Source of the DNA: Neisseria subflava
GTDB taxonomy: Bacteria; Pseudomonadota; Gammaproteobacteria; Burkholderiales; Neisseriaceae
Length of the DNA: 64,000 bases
Assembly (NCBI RefSeq): GCF_005221305.1
Contig: NZ_CP039887.1
Coordinates: 1-64,000 of the forward strand
Direction of reading: 5' to 3'
Each line of letters opens with the position of its first letter. Position 1 is the first letter of the stretch. The notes under the pieces were generated by a model. The model saw nothing but the letters and a program-made list of their open reading frames with translations, was not told the DNA's origin and did no database searches. Positions 25,081 through 32,984 of this stretch are shown here, piece by piece. Made by a program: the position numbers and the translations under genes.

Positions 25081-26592
25081 TTACTTAAACAGCAAAATCA
25101 GCAGCAAAACAACCGCAATCACACCCAGCCACAGGCTTTGGCGTTGCTGTACTTTGACCAAGTGAACATAGGCATCGCGCATTTCCTGTTGGCGGTTTTC
25201 ATCAACCAGCGCACTGATTTTGCGCGGCAGGGAAGGGATGATTTGCGCCCAATCGGGAGCTTCGTTTTTGAGGTTGCGCCAAAGGGCTTTGGGGCCGACC
25301 TGTTCGTTCATCCAGCGCACCAAAAACGGTTTGGCGGTTTTCCACAAATCCAAATCGGGATCGAGTTGGCGGCCCAAACCTTCGATGTTGAGCAGCGTTT
25401 TTTGCAGCAATACCAGCTGCGGTTGGATTTCGACATTGAAGCGGCGGCTGACTTCAAACAGGCGCATCAGCACCAAGCCGAAGGAAATCTGCGAAATCGG
25501 TTTGTTGAACACAGGCTCGCACACGGCGCGGACAGCGGCTTCCAATTCTTCCGCACGTGTGTCGGCAGGCACCCAGCCCGATTCGATGTGGGCGGTGGCG
25601 ACGCGGTGGTAATCGCGGTTGAAGAAGGCGAGGAAGTTGATGGCGAGATAGCGTTTGTCGTAATCGGTCAACGTGCCGACGATGCCGAAATCGAGGGCGA
25701 TGTAGCGGTTGTCGGCGGCAACCAGAATATTGCCAGGGTGCATATCCGCATGGAAAAAGCCGTCGCGGAAGACTTGCGTGAAGAAGATTTCCACGCCGTA
25801 ATCGGCAAGTTTGTGCAAGTCGATGCCGTCGGCTTTGAGTTTGGCGATATCGGATACCGGCGTGCCGTCCATCCATTCGATGGTCAGCACGTCGCTGGTG
25901 CAGTAGTCGTAAAACACCTTCGGCACAATCAGCATATCGCTGTTTTGGAAATTGCGACCGAGCTGGCTGGCATTGGCGGCTTCGCGCATTAAATCCAATT
26001 CATCGTGCAGGTATTTATCAAATTCGGCCACCACTTCGCGCGGCTTCAAACGCTTGCCGTCTGAAAACAAACGTTCCACCCAGCCTGCACCAAAGCGCAT
26101 CAGCGACAAATCCTGTTCGATAACGGGCAGAAGGTTGGGGCGCAAGACTTTCACTGCGACCTGTTCGCCAGAATGCAGGCGGGCTTTGTGTACTTGGGCG
26201 ATGGACGCGCTGGCGACAGGCTCTGTTTCAAATTCCGCGTATAAAGTGTCGATGGATTGGCCCAAAGATTTTTCGATTTGCGAGCGTGAAAGCTGCGCGT
26301 CAAACGGCGGCACTTTGTCTTGCAGCCTTGCCAGTTCGACCGCGTAATCGTGCGGAATCAAATCGGGACGCGTGGACAATACCTGTCCGAATTTGATGAA
26401 AATCGGCCCCAGGCTTTCCAACGCCAAACGCAGGCGCACGGCAGGCGTCTCGTGTTTGAACTTGGACGACTGCGGCAGCATATTGAGGAAAGTCCGCGCC
26501 CAACCCGGACGGACCAGCGAGGCAATCAGCTCGGCAAGGCGGTAGCGGTAGAGCGTGCAGAGGATGGTTTTAATGCGTTTGAGGCGGTTCAT
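25081..26592 (-). CDS. ubiB: Ubiquinone biosynthesis kinase-like protein UbiB
   Basis: Atypical ABC1/ADCK-family protein needed for ubiquinone synthesis, probably acting on lipid partners of the Ubi complex with ATPase rather than kinase activity. The 503-residue protein has the KxGQ signature (FIKFGQVLSTRPDLIP, near 65-80), the FHADMHPGNI catalytic loop near 280-290, and two C-terminal transmembrane stretches (LWLGVIAVVLLLILLFK). Start is by family alignment; no strong ribosome site is visible. It is divergent from the gcv operon. Confidence 0.94.
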   Translation of the reverse strand: MNRLKRIKTILCTLYRYRLAELIASLVRPGWARTFLNMLPQSSKFKHETPAVRLRLALESLGPIFIKFGQVLSTRPDLIPHDYAVELARLQDKVPPFDAQLSRSQIEKSLGQSIDTLYAEFETEPVASASIAQVHKARLHSGEQVAVKVLRPNLLPVIEQDLSLMRFGAGWVERLFSDGKRLKPREVVAEFDKYLHDELDLMREAANASQLGRNFQNSDMLIVPKVFYDYCTSDVLTIEWMDGTPVSDIAKLKADGIDLHKLADYGVEIFFTQVFRDGFFHADMHPGNILVAADNRYIALDFGIVGTLTDYDKRYLAINFLAFFNRDYHRVATAHIESGWVPADTRAEELEAAVRAVCEPVFNKPISQISFGLVLMRLFEVSRRFNVEIQPQLVLLQKTLLNIEGLGRQLDPDLDLWKTAKPFLVRWMNEQVGPKALWRNLKNEAPDWAQIIPSLPRKISALVDENRQQEMRDAYVHLVKVQQRQSLWLGVIAVVLLLILLFK

Positions 26593-26768
26593 GATGGACG
26601 CAGATAAATCGAAAAAACAGAATTATATAGGAAAAACGGCCAAGGGCTTCAGACGGCCTGAGACTTTTGCAAAAACATTTGCCGCATGGCTAACAATTTT
26701 ATAAAGGCTCAGGTTTTGCCGCCTCAATAAAAAGACGAATATTCACATCATAAATATTCGTCGGCTAC
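26593..26768. repeat. ubiB-gcv spacer with hairpin and possible IS end relic
   Basis: The gene-free stretch upstream of the gcv promoter. It holds an AG-DUS near 26649-26660, then GAGACTTTTGCAAAA (26660-26674), close to the terminal repeat GAGACCTTTGCAAAA I recall from IS1106-type meningococcal elements. A perfect hairpin with 10-bp arms (26734-26743 and 26753-26762) and a 9-base loop follows, without a T run. No transposase is present. Confidence 0.45.
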
Positions 26769-26797
26769 TTGCCCAAACCGCCGATTCAAGACATAAT
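26769..26797 (+). promoter_or_regulatory. Promoter of the gcv operon
   Basis: TTGCCC (26769-26774) and CATAAT (26792-26797) with a 17-base spacer. The predicted transcript would start near 26803-26805, at the first base-paired position of the glycine riboswitch. Confidence 0.65.
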
Positions 26798-26802
26798 CGG
26801 GA

Positions 26803-27043
26803 AATGTGCAGGAGAGTGTTACATCCAACTACAATGTAACCACCGAAGGCGCAGACACCCTTAAATCGCTCAGGTATCAGGGACTGCACATTGAAACAAA
26901 CAATCTGGAGAGCGGCGTTAGAATAACGTCCACCGAAGGGGAGAAGGCCGTCTGAACCACCATTCAGACAACCGCGCAAAGCAGTGAGCAGACTGGTTTG
27001 CCATCATGCGGATACAGCCGAAAATCTCAGGTTCAAGGACAGA
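26803..27043 (+). ncRNA. Tandem glycine riboswitch
   Basis: Aptamer 1 spans 26803-26892. P1 AATGTGCA/TGCACATT pairs perfectly and encloses the conserved GGAGAG, CACCGAAGG and CTCAGG...GGGACTG. A short A-rich linker follows. Aptamer 2 (26904-27043) repeats GGAGAG, CACCGAAGG and CTCAGG...AGGACAGA. Its P3 arm is unusually long (about 80 bases) and contains a DUS that pairs with TTCAGAC. Glycine binding to tandem aptamers normally turns on the glycine cleavage genes, and gcvT follows directly. The promoter abuts it. Confidence 0.92.
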
Positions 27044-27052
27044 TAGGGTCAT

Positions 27053-27070
27053 CCGCGCACAGGTGCGCGG
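27053..27070 (+). promoter_or_regulatory. Hairpin in the glycine riboswitch expression platform
   Basis: CCGCGCAC and GTGCGCGG (8-bp perfect arms) between aptamer 2 and the gcvT ribosome site (GGAG, 27093-27096). There is no following T run, so control is more likely at translation or by Rho than by an intrinsic terminator. Confidence 0.55.
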
Positions 27071-27106
27071 GCGGCATCTGAACAAAAAATCCGGAGAAAC
27101 TTGAGA

Positions 27107-28204
27107 ATGACTGCTCTGAAAACCACCCCATTTCATCAAGCCCATCAAGATGCAGGCGCGAAGCTGGTCGATTTTGCCGGCTGGGAGCTGCCCATCCATT
27201 ATGGTTCGCAAATCGCCGAACACGAAGCCGTGCGTACCGACGCAGGCATGTTCGACGTATCCCACATGCTCGTTACCGACGTCGCCGGAGCGAACGCAAA
27301 AGCCTTTTTCCGCAAACTGATTGCCAACGACGTTGCCAAACTCGCCTTCGTCGGCAAAGCCCTTTATTCCGCGCTGCTCAACGACAACGGTGGTGTGATT
27401 GACGACTTGATCGTTTACCGCACCAACGAAGCCGAAACCCAATACCGCATTGTATCCAACGGCGCGACCCGCGAGAAAGACACCGCCCAGTTCCACAAAG
27501 TCGGACAAGAATTCGGCGTCGCCTTCAACCCTCGTTACGACCTCGGTATGCTTGCCGTGCAAGGTCCTAAAGCCATCGAAAAACTCCTGACCGTCAAACC
27601 CGAATGGGCGGATGTCATCCACAACCTCAAACCGTTCCAAGGCGCGGATTTGGGCAACGACTGGTTCGTCGCCCGCACCGGCTACACCGGCGAAGACGGC
27701 GTCGAAGTCATCCTGCCCGGCACTGAAGCCGTCGCATTTTTCAAAGCCCTGCAACAAGCCGGCGTACAGCCCTGCGGCCTCGGCGCGCGCGACACCCTGC
27801 GCATGGAAGCCGGCATGAACCTCTACGGCAACGATATGGACGACGACACCAGCCCGCTCGAAGCAGGCATGGGTTGGACTGTTGATTTGAAAGACGAAAA
27901 CCGCGATTTCGTCGGCAAAGCCGCCTTGCTGGCATTGAAAGAAAAAGGCGTTGCCGTCAAACAAGTCGGTTTGCTGCTCGACAAAGGCGGCATCCTGCGG
28001 GCGCATATGGAAGTGTTGACCGACAAAGGCAAAGGCGAAACCACCAGCGGCGTATTCTCGCCCAGCCTGAAACAATCCATCGCCATCGCCCGCGTGCCGA
28101 AAGATTTTGACGGCGATACCGCCAAAGTGCTGATGCGCGGCAAGGAAGTGGACGTGCGCGTATTGAAGCTGCCGTTTGTACGCAACGGACAGAAACAGTT
28201 TTAA
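27107..28204 (+). CDS. gcvT: Glycine cleavage T protein (aminomethyltransferase)
   Basis: Transfers the methylene group from the lipoyl arm of H protein to tetrahydrofolate, releasing ammonia. The 365-residue protein begins MTALKTTPFHQAHQ. It has the folate-binding DFAGWELPIHYGSQIAEHEAVRT region, split at residues about 23-45, and the catalytic aspartate in the MFDVSHM stretch. The ATG at 27107 is preferred over an in-frame TTG at 27101 because GGAG lies 10 bases before it. It is the first gene behind the glycine riboswitch. Confidence 0.96.
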   Translation: MTALKTTPFHQAHQDAGAKLVDFAGWELPIHYGSQIAEHEAVRTDAGMFDVSHMLVTDVAGANAKAFFRKLIANDVAKLAFVGKALYSALLNDNGGVIDDLIVYRTNEAETQYRIVSNGATREKDTAQFHKVGQEFGVAFNPRYDLGMLAVQGPKAIEKLLTVKPEWADVIHNLKPFQGADLGNDWFVARTGYTGEDGVEVILPGTEAVAFFKALQQAGVQPCGLGARDTLRMEAGMNLYGNDMDDDTSPLEAGMGWTVDLKDENRDFVGKAALLALKEKGVAVKQVGLLLDKGGILRAHMEVLTDKGKGETTSGVFSPSLKQSIAIARVPKDFDGDTAKVLMRGKEVDVRVLKLPFVRNGQKQF

Positions 28205-28288
28205 ACGTTGGATTAGTTTTCGTAACGAGGACGTGCTTTACTGTCCTCTTCATAAAATTATGAATTCAAAATGAAATAGGTAACTTTT

Positions 28289-28714
28289 ATGAGAAAAATT
28301 AAGGTTATAACAATTGCAGCTACATTTTGGGTAATAGTTACGGGGTTTGCTTTTGCTAAAGAGATTTATCCTTTTGATTTGGTGAAAAAACAGCCGTATA
28401 AAGCAATTTGGGGACAAGAAGTATGGCGAGAAGCCAGAGATAAAAATGATGATTGGTTGAAAGGGGCGGAGGGTGTTGCTACACCATTGGAATCCGTAAT
28501 AATTAGTTCACAGAAATACCAACGAGCAACAGTATGTGAACCACATAATTGCTCAGATAATATCATTTATTTTTTAATTAATTCTAGAAAGTTGGTGGGA
28601 ATTCAGTTTAAACGAAATGATAATGGATATTTAAACGTGATACGTTATGGCTCGCGTAGCCGAATAGAAGAAAATTATTTAATAAATTGGTATAAACGAG
28701 ATCAGCAAAAATAG
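28289..28714 (+). CDS. Ivy-family C-type lysozyme inhibitor
   Basis: A 141-residue exported protein with a signal peptide (about residues 1-23, ending GFAFA). The mature part matches the Ivy (inhibitor of vertebrate lysozyme) pattern: PYKAIWGQEV, then GVATPLESV, then the loop CEPHNC, equivalent to the CKPHDC loop that plugs the lysozyme active site, with its two cysteines. Ivy proteins are periplasmic and block host lysozyme. The gene is markedly A/T-rich beside gcvT and gcvH, sits inside the glycine cleavage cluster, and is followed by a mucosa-type DUS, all pointing to transfer. Confidence 0.75.
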   Translation: MRKIKVITIAATFWVIVTGFAFAKEIYPFDLVKKQPYKAIWGQEVWREARDKNDDWLKGAEGVATPLESVIISSQKYQRATVCEPHNCSDNIIYFLINSRKLVGIQFKRNDNGYLNVIRYGSRSRIEENYLINWYKRDQQK

Positions 28715-28764
28715 GAAGCACTGTTGGAAAAAACTGTGAAACAACCTGTCTGAGACATCATGAT

Positions 28765-28776
28765 TCAGACGACCTT
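28765..28776 (-). repeat. Mucosa-dialect DUS after the Ivy-like gene
   Basis: TTCAGACGACCT reads AGGTCGTCTGAA on the minus strand, the dialect of the N. mucosa/sicca group. It separates the Ivy-like gene from gcvH and forms a weak hairpin with the upstream CTGTCTGAGA. Confidence 0.7.
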
Positions 28777-28806
28777 CAAACCAAAAAACCAATGGAGAAT
28801 CAAACA

Positions 28807-29193
28807 ATGAGCAACAACATCCCAGCCGAACTGAAATACGTTGCCAGTCACGAATGGCTGCGCCTTGAAGAAGACGGTATCATCACCGTCGGCATTACCC
28901 ACCACGCGCAAGAGTTGTTGGGCGACATCGTGTTCGTCGAGCTGCCCGAAGTCGGTGCGAACCTTGCCGCCGAAGAACAAGCCGGTGTGGTTGAGTCTGT
29001 GAAAGCCGCGTCTGACGTGTATGCTCCGATTGCGGGCGAAGTCGTCGCCGTCAACGAAGATTTGCCCAGCGCGCCGGAAACCGCCAACAGCGACCCTTAC
29101 GGCGCAGGCTGGTTCTTCAAAATCAAACCTGCCAATCCTGCCGACTACGACGGCCTGCTGACTGCCGAACAATACGCAGGCGAAGTAGCTTGA
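28807..29193 (+). CDS. gcvH: Glycine cleavage H protein
   Basis: Lipoyl carrier of the glycine cleavage system, shuttling the aminomethyl group between P, T and L proteins. The 128-residue protein has the lipoylation site in GVVESVKAASDVYAP (lysine of ESVKA) and the usual opening ELKYVASHEWLRLEEDG. ATG 28807 is chosen over 28792 because GGAG lies 9 bases before it. Confidence 0.97.
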   Translation: MSNNIPAELKYVASHEWLRLEEDGIITVGITHHAQELLGDIVFVELPEVGANLAAEEQAGVVESVKAASDVYAPIAGEVVAVNEDLPSAPETANSDPYGAGWFFKIKPANPADYDGLLTAEQYAGEVA

Positions 29194-29244
29194 TTTTTGC
29201 AAACATTCAAACAGGTTTTTCATCTGTTTGATATTGCAGGTCTT

Positions 29245-29275
29245 AGGTCGTCTGAAAAATGCTTTCAGACGGCCT
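29245..29275 (+). terminator. Hybrid DUS hairpin after gcvH
   Basis: Left arm is the mucosa dialect AGGTCGTCTGAA (29245-29256), right arm the complement of the ordinary AG dialect (29264-29275). The single T/C difference still pairs as G-U in RNA. Confidence 0.65.
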
Positions 29276-29300
29276 TTGTTTCAATTTTCCCTCAGCAAAC

Positions 29301-29852
29301 ATGAATTACTGCGAATTTGTCGCCACGCTTCCTGACGATACGGACAACCCCAACAAACATTATCACGGCACGCAATACGGTTTTCCGATTGAGGACGACA
29401 ATGAATTGTTTGAGCGGCTGGTGTTGGAAATCAATCAGGCAGGATTAAGCTGGACGCTGATGCTGAAGAAGCAGCAGGCATTTCAGACGGCATTTAAAGG
29501 TTTTGACATCGATACGGTCGCTGCATTTGACGAAGCCGATATTGAGCGACTGCTTGCCGATGCAGGCATCGTCCGCAACCGCCTGAAAATCAACGCAGCC
29601 ATTTATAACGCGCGACAAATCAAACAAATACAGCAAGAATACGGCTCATTCAAAAACTGGCTCGATGCGAACCATCCGCTCGACAAGGCTGAATGGGTGA
29701 AGCTGTTTAAAAAACATTTCAAATTTGTCGGCGGCGAAATCGTCGGCGAATTTCTGATGAGTACCGGCTACCTGCCCGGCGCGCATGTGGAAACCTGTCC
29801 GGTTTATAGGGAAATATTGGCATGTCGTCCCAAGTGGGTGGAGGCCGTCTGA
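29301..29852 (+). CDS. tag: DNA-3-methyladenine glycosylase I family protein
   Basis: A 183-residue HhH-type glycosylase-like protein with the Tag pattern: DDNELFERLVLEINQAGLSW, then the AFKGFD and DIERLLADAGIVRNRLKI stretches, then YLPGAHVETCPVY. Tag removes 3-methyladenine from alkylated DNA. The N-terminal part is less typical (MNYCEFVATLPDDTDNPNKH), so this may be a Tag-like paralogue. Its stop TGA is supplied by an AG-DUS (GAGGCCGTCTGA), giving the C-terminal EAV. It lies between gcvH and gcvP. Confidence 0.8.
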   Translation: MNYCEFVATLPDDTDNPNKHYHGTQYGFPIEDDNELFERLVLEINQAGLSWTLMLKKQQAFQTAFKGFDIDTVAAFDEADIERLLADAGIVRNRLKINAAIYNARQIKQIQQEYGSFKNWLDANHPLDKAEWVKLFKKHFKFVGGEIVGEFLMSTGYLPGAHVETCPVYREILACRPKWVEAV

Positions 29853-29907
29853 AACAACATCTGCAAGAATAAACAGTGTTGATATCGATAACACCGAAGG
29901 AGTAGAA

Positions 29908-32760
29908 ATGAAACTATCTGAATTGTTCAACCCGAACGAATTTGCCGCGCGACATTTGAGCTTTGGCGACGAGGCTGCGCTTTTGGAAGCGCTGGGCGAG
30001 AAGAGCATGGATGATTTTGTCGGCAATACCGTGCCGCAAAGCATCCGTATGCCGTCCGAACTCGACCTGCCCGAAGCCCTGACCGAGGCGGACGCTTTGG
30101 CGAAGCTGAAAGCCATTGCGGCGAAAAACGTGATCAACAAATCCTATATCGGCTTGGGCTATTACCCGACCCGCGTGCCGAACGTGATTTTGCGCAACGT
30201 ATTGGAAAATCCGGGCTGGTACACCGCCTATACGCCGTATCAGGCGGAAATCGCGCAGGGGCGTTTGGAAGCGCTGCTGAACTTCCAGCAGGTGTGTATC
30301 GATTTGACCGGTTTCCCCGTGGCGGGCGCGTCTTTGCTGGACGAAGCTACCGCCGCCGCCGAAGCGATGGCGATGGCGCACCGCGTGGGCAAAGTGAAAT
30401 CCGAGCGTTTCTTTGTGGATGCGCGCGTGTATCCGCAAACTTTGGACGTGATGAAAACCCGTGCCAAATATTTCGGCTTTAAACTGGTGGTCGGCGATTT
30501 TGCCCAAGCGGATGAGGGCGAATACTTCGGCGCGCTGTTCCAATACGTCGGCAAAGACGGCGATGTGCAAGACTTGCAGGACGTTATCGGCCGTCTGAAA
30601 GCCAAAGGCACAATCGTGGCCGTTGCAGCCGACATCATGAGCTTGGTTTTGCTGAAGTCTCCAGCTGAAGTGGGCGCAGATATTGCTTTGGGCAACACCC
30701 AACGCTTCGGTGTGCCGATGGGCTTTGGTGGTCCGCACGCTGCTTATTTCGCGTTTAAAGACGAGTTCAAGCGTTCCGCTCCGGGCCGCATTATCGGCGT
30801 ATCCAAAGACGCATCGGGCAAACCTGCCTTGCGCATGGCTTTGTCCACCCGCGAGCAACACATCCGCCGCGAAAAAGCGACATCCAATATTTGTACCGCA
30901 CAGGCATTGCTGGCGAACTTGGCAGGTATGTACGCCGTTTACCACGGCCCTGAAGGTGTGAAACGCATTGCCAACCGCATTCATGCATTGGCTTCTGCCT
31001 TTGCCGATGCACTGGTTTCAGCCGGCCTGAATGTGGTTCACAAAGTCTTCTTTGATACCGTTACCGTCGATTTCGGCAGCAAAGAGAAAGCAGACCAAGT
31101 GTTTGCCGCTGCTTTGGAATCGGGTTACAACCTGCGCCGCGTCAACGATACTCAAGTTGCGGCTGCATTCCATGAAACATCGGCATACGAAGATTTGGCC
31201 GATTTGTACCGTGCGTTTACCGGCAAAGATACGTTCACATTTGCCGATGATGTCAAAGGCCGTCTGAACGCCGAATTGCTGCGTCAGGACGACATTCTGC
31301 AACATCCTGTGTTCAACCGTTACCACACCGAACACGAAATGTTGCGCTACCTGAAAAAACTCGAAGACCGCGACTTGGCGATGAACCGCAGCATGATTTC
31401 ATTGGGCAGCTGTACCATGAAACTCAACGCGACTGCGGAAATGTTGCCGATTACTTGGGCTGAGTTCACTGACATCCATCCTTACGCTCCCGAGGCGCAA
31501 ACCGCAGGCTACCGCGAACTCCTGACCGACATGGAAAACAGCCTGAAAGCCATTACCGGTTTTGATGCGATTTCCTTCCAGCCCAACTCCGGCGCGCAGG
31601 GCGAATACAGCGGTATGCTCGCCATCCGCCGCTATCAGGAAGCCCAAGGCGAAGCGCACCGCAACATCTGCCTGATTCCCAAATCCGCCCACGGCACCAA
31701 CCCCGCCACCGCCGCCATGCTCGGTTTGAAAGTCGTCGTCGTCGATACCGACGAACACGGCAACGTCAACATCGACGACTTGAAAGCCAAAGCCGAGCAA
31801 CACCGCGACGCCTTGTCCGCCATCATGATTACCTACCCGTCCACCCACGGCGTGTACGAAGAAGGCATCCGCGACATCTGCCGCATCATCCATGAAAACG
31901 GCGGACAGGTTTACATGGACGGCGCCAACCTCAACGCCCAAATCGGCATCATGCAGCCCGCCGAAGTCGGCGCGGACGTGTTGCACATGAACCTGCACAA
32001 AACCTTCTGTATCCCCCACGGCGGCGGCGGCCCGGGCATGGGTCCCATCGGCCTGAAAGCCCACCTCGCCCCGTTTGCCCCAGGCCATACCTTGACCGAC
32101 ACCCACAGCGCAAGTGCCGAGCAAACCGCCGTTTCCTCCGCCGCCTTCGGTTCCGCGTCCATCCTGCCGATTACCTGGATGTACCTGACCATGATGGGCA
32201 AACAAGGCATGGAGCAGGCAACGCGCTGGGCATTGCTCAACGCCAACTACGTCGCCAAACGCCTGAGCGAAGACTATCCTGTTCTCTACACAGGCAAAAA
32301 CGGCCGCGTCGCGCACGAATGTATCGTCGATTTGCGTCCGCTCAAAGCCGAAAGCGGCATCACCGAAACCGACATCGCCAAACGCCTGATGGACTACGGC
32401 TTCCACGCCCCGACCGTCTCCTTTCCCGTTGCCGGCACGCTGATGATCGAACCGACCGAAAGCGAGAGCAAAGCCGAACTCGACCGCTTCATCGCCGCCT
32501 TGAAACAAATCAAACAGGAAGTGCTGAAAGTCGAGCGCGGCGAATGGCCGAAAGAAGACAATCCGCTGGTCAACGCTCCGCACACTGCATCCGACGTAAC
32601 CGGCGAATGGACGCATCCGTACTCCCGCGAAGAAGCTGTCTTCCCATTGCCGTTCGTCCGCGAACACAAATTCTGGCCGAGCGTCAAACGGGTAGATGAA
32701 GTGTATGGCGACCGCAATCTGATTTGCTCCTGCTTGCCGATTGACGCATACGAAGATTAA
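29908..32760 (+). CDS. gcvP: Glycine dehydrogenase (decarboxylating), P protein
   Basis: PLP enzyme that decarboxylates glycine and loads the aminomethyl group onto GcvH. At 950 residues it is the long homodimeric form with both halves fused. The PLP-lysine region HMNLHKTFCIPHGGGGPGMG is near residues 695-715. AAGGAG precedes the ATG at 29908; the frame is open upstream inside tag but is not coding there. It completes the T-H-P set; L protein is not in the window. Confidence 0.97.
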   Translation: MKLSELFNPNEFAARHLSFGDEAALLEALGEKSMDDFVGNTVPQSIRMPSELDLPEALTEADALAKLKAIAAKNVINKSYIGLGYYPTRVPNVILRNVLENPGWYTAYTPYQAEIAQGRLEALLNFQQVCIDLTGFPVAGASLLDEATAAAEAMAMAHRVGKVKSERFFVDARVYPQTLDVMKTRAKYFGFKLVVGDFAQADEGEYFGALFQYVGKDGDVQDLQDVIGRLKAKGTIVAVAADIMSLVLLKSPAEVGADIALGNTQRFGVPMGFGGPHAAYFAFKDEFKRSAPGRIIGVSKDASGKPALRMALSTREQHIRREKATSNICTAQALLANLAGMYAVYHGPEGVKRIANRIHALASAFADALVSAGLNVVHKVFFDTVTVDFGSKEKADQVFAAALESGYNLRRVNDTQVAAAFHETSAYEDLADLYRAFTGKDTFTFADDVKGRLNAELLRQDDILQHPVFNRYHTEHEMLRYLKKLEDRDLAMNRSMISLGSCTMKLNATAEMLPITWAEFTDIHPYAPEAQTAGYRELLTDMENSLKAITGFDAISFQPNSGAQGEYSGMLAIRRYQEAQGEAHRNICLIPKSAHGTNPATAAMLGLKVVVVDTDEHGNVNIDDLKAKAEQHRDALSAIMITYPSTHGVYEEGIRDICRIIHENGGQVYMDGANLNAQIGIMQPAEVGADVLHMNLHKTFCIPHGGGGPGMGPIGLKAHLAPFAPGHTLTDTHSASAEQTAVSSAAFGSASILPITWMYLTMMGKQGMEQATRWALLNANYVAKRLSEDYPVLYTGKNGRVAHECIVDLRPLKAESGITETDIAKRLMDYGFHAPTVSFPVAGTLMIEPTESESKAELDRFIAALKQIKQEVLKVERGEWPKEDNPLVNAPHTASDVTGEWTHPYSREEAVFPLPFVREHKFWPSVKRVDEVYGDRNLICSCLPIDAYED

Positions 32761-32784
32761 GCCTGAATAGGTTTAAAATTGAAC

Positions 32785-32821
32785 AGGCCGTCTGAAAATG
32801 AAAATAGTTTTCAGATGGCCT
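32785..32821 (+). terminator. DUS hairpin after gcvP
   Basis: AGGCCGTCTGAA (32785-32796) faces TTCAGATGGCCT (32810-32821), whose one changed base leaves a near-complete stem, then a T-rich run. Confidence 0.7.
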
Positions 32822-32984
32822 TTTGTTTGTTAAGATATTTCGCTCGGGAACATACATTTGTTTTTGGCAAAACAACGGATAAGGCATTCGGAAAAATAGA
32901 CGGCGAATGCCTTTGCTTACGGATAAAACCAAACGGCTTCCCATAACGATAAGCAAAAGGCCGTCTGAAAAACAGGAGAATACG

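Noticed and set aside
26918..28075. Long open frame antisense to gcvT
   Set aside because: It mirrors the codon structure of gcvT, has no ribosome site, and its residues are a low-complexity Gly/Phe/Val mix typical of shadow frames.
31399..32667. Long open frame antisense to gcvP
   Set aside because: Same reasoning: a high-GC shadow of a conserved gene, no family resemblance.
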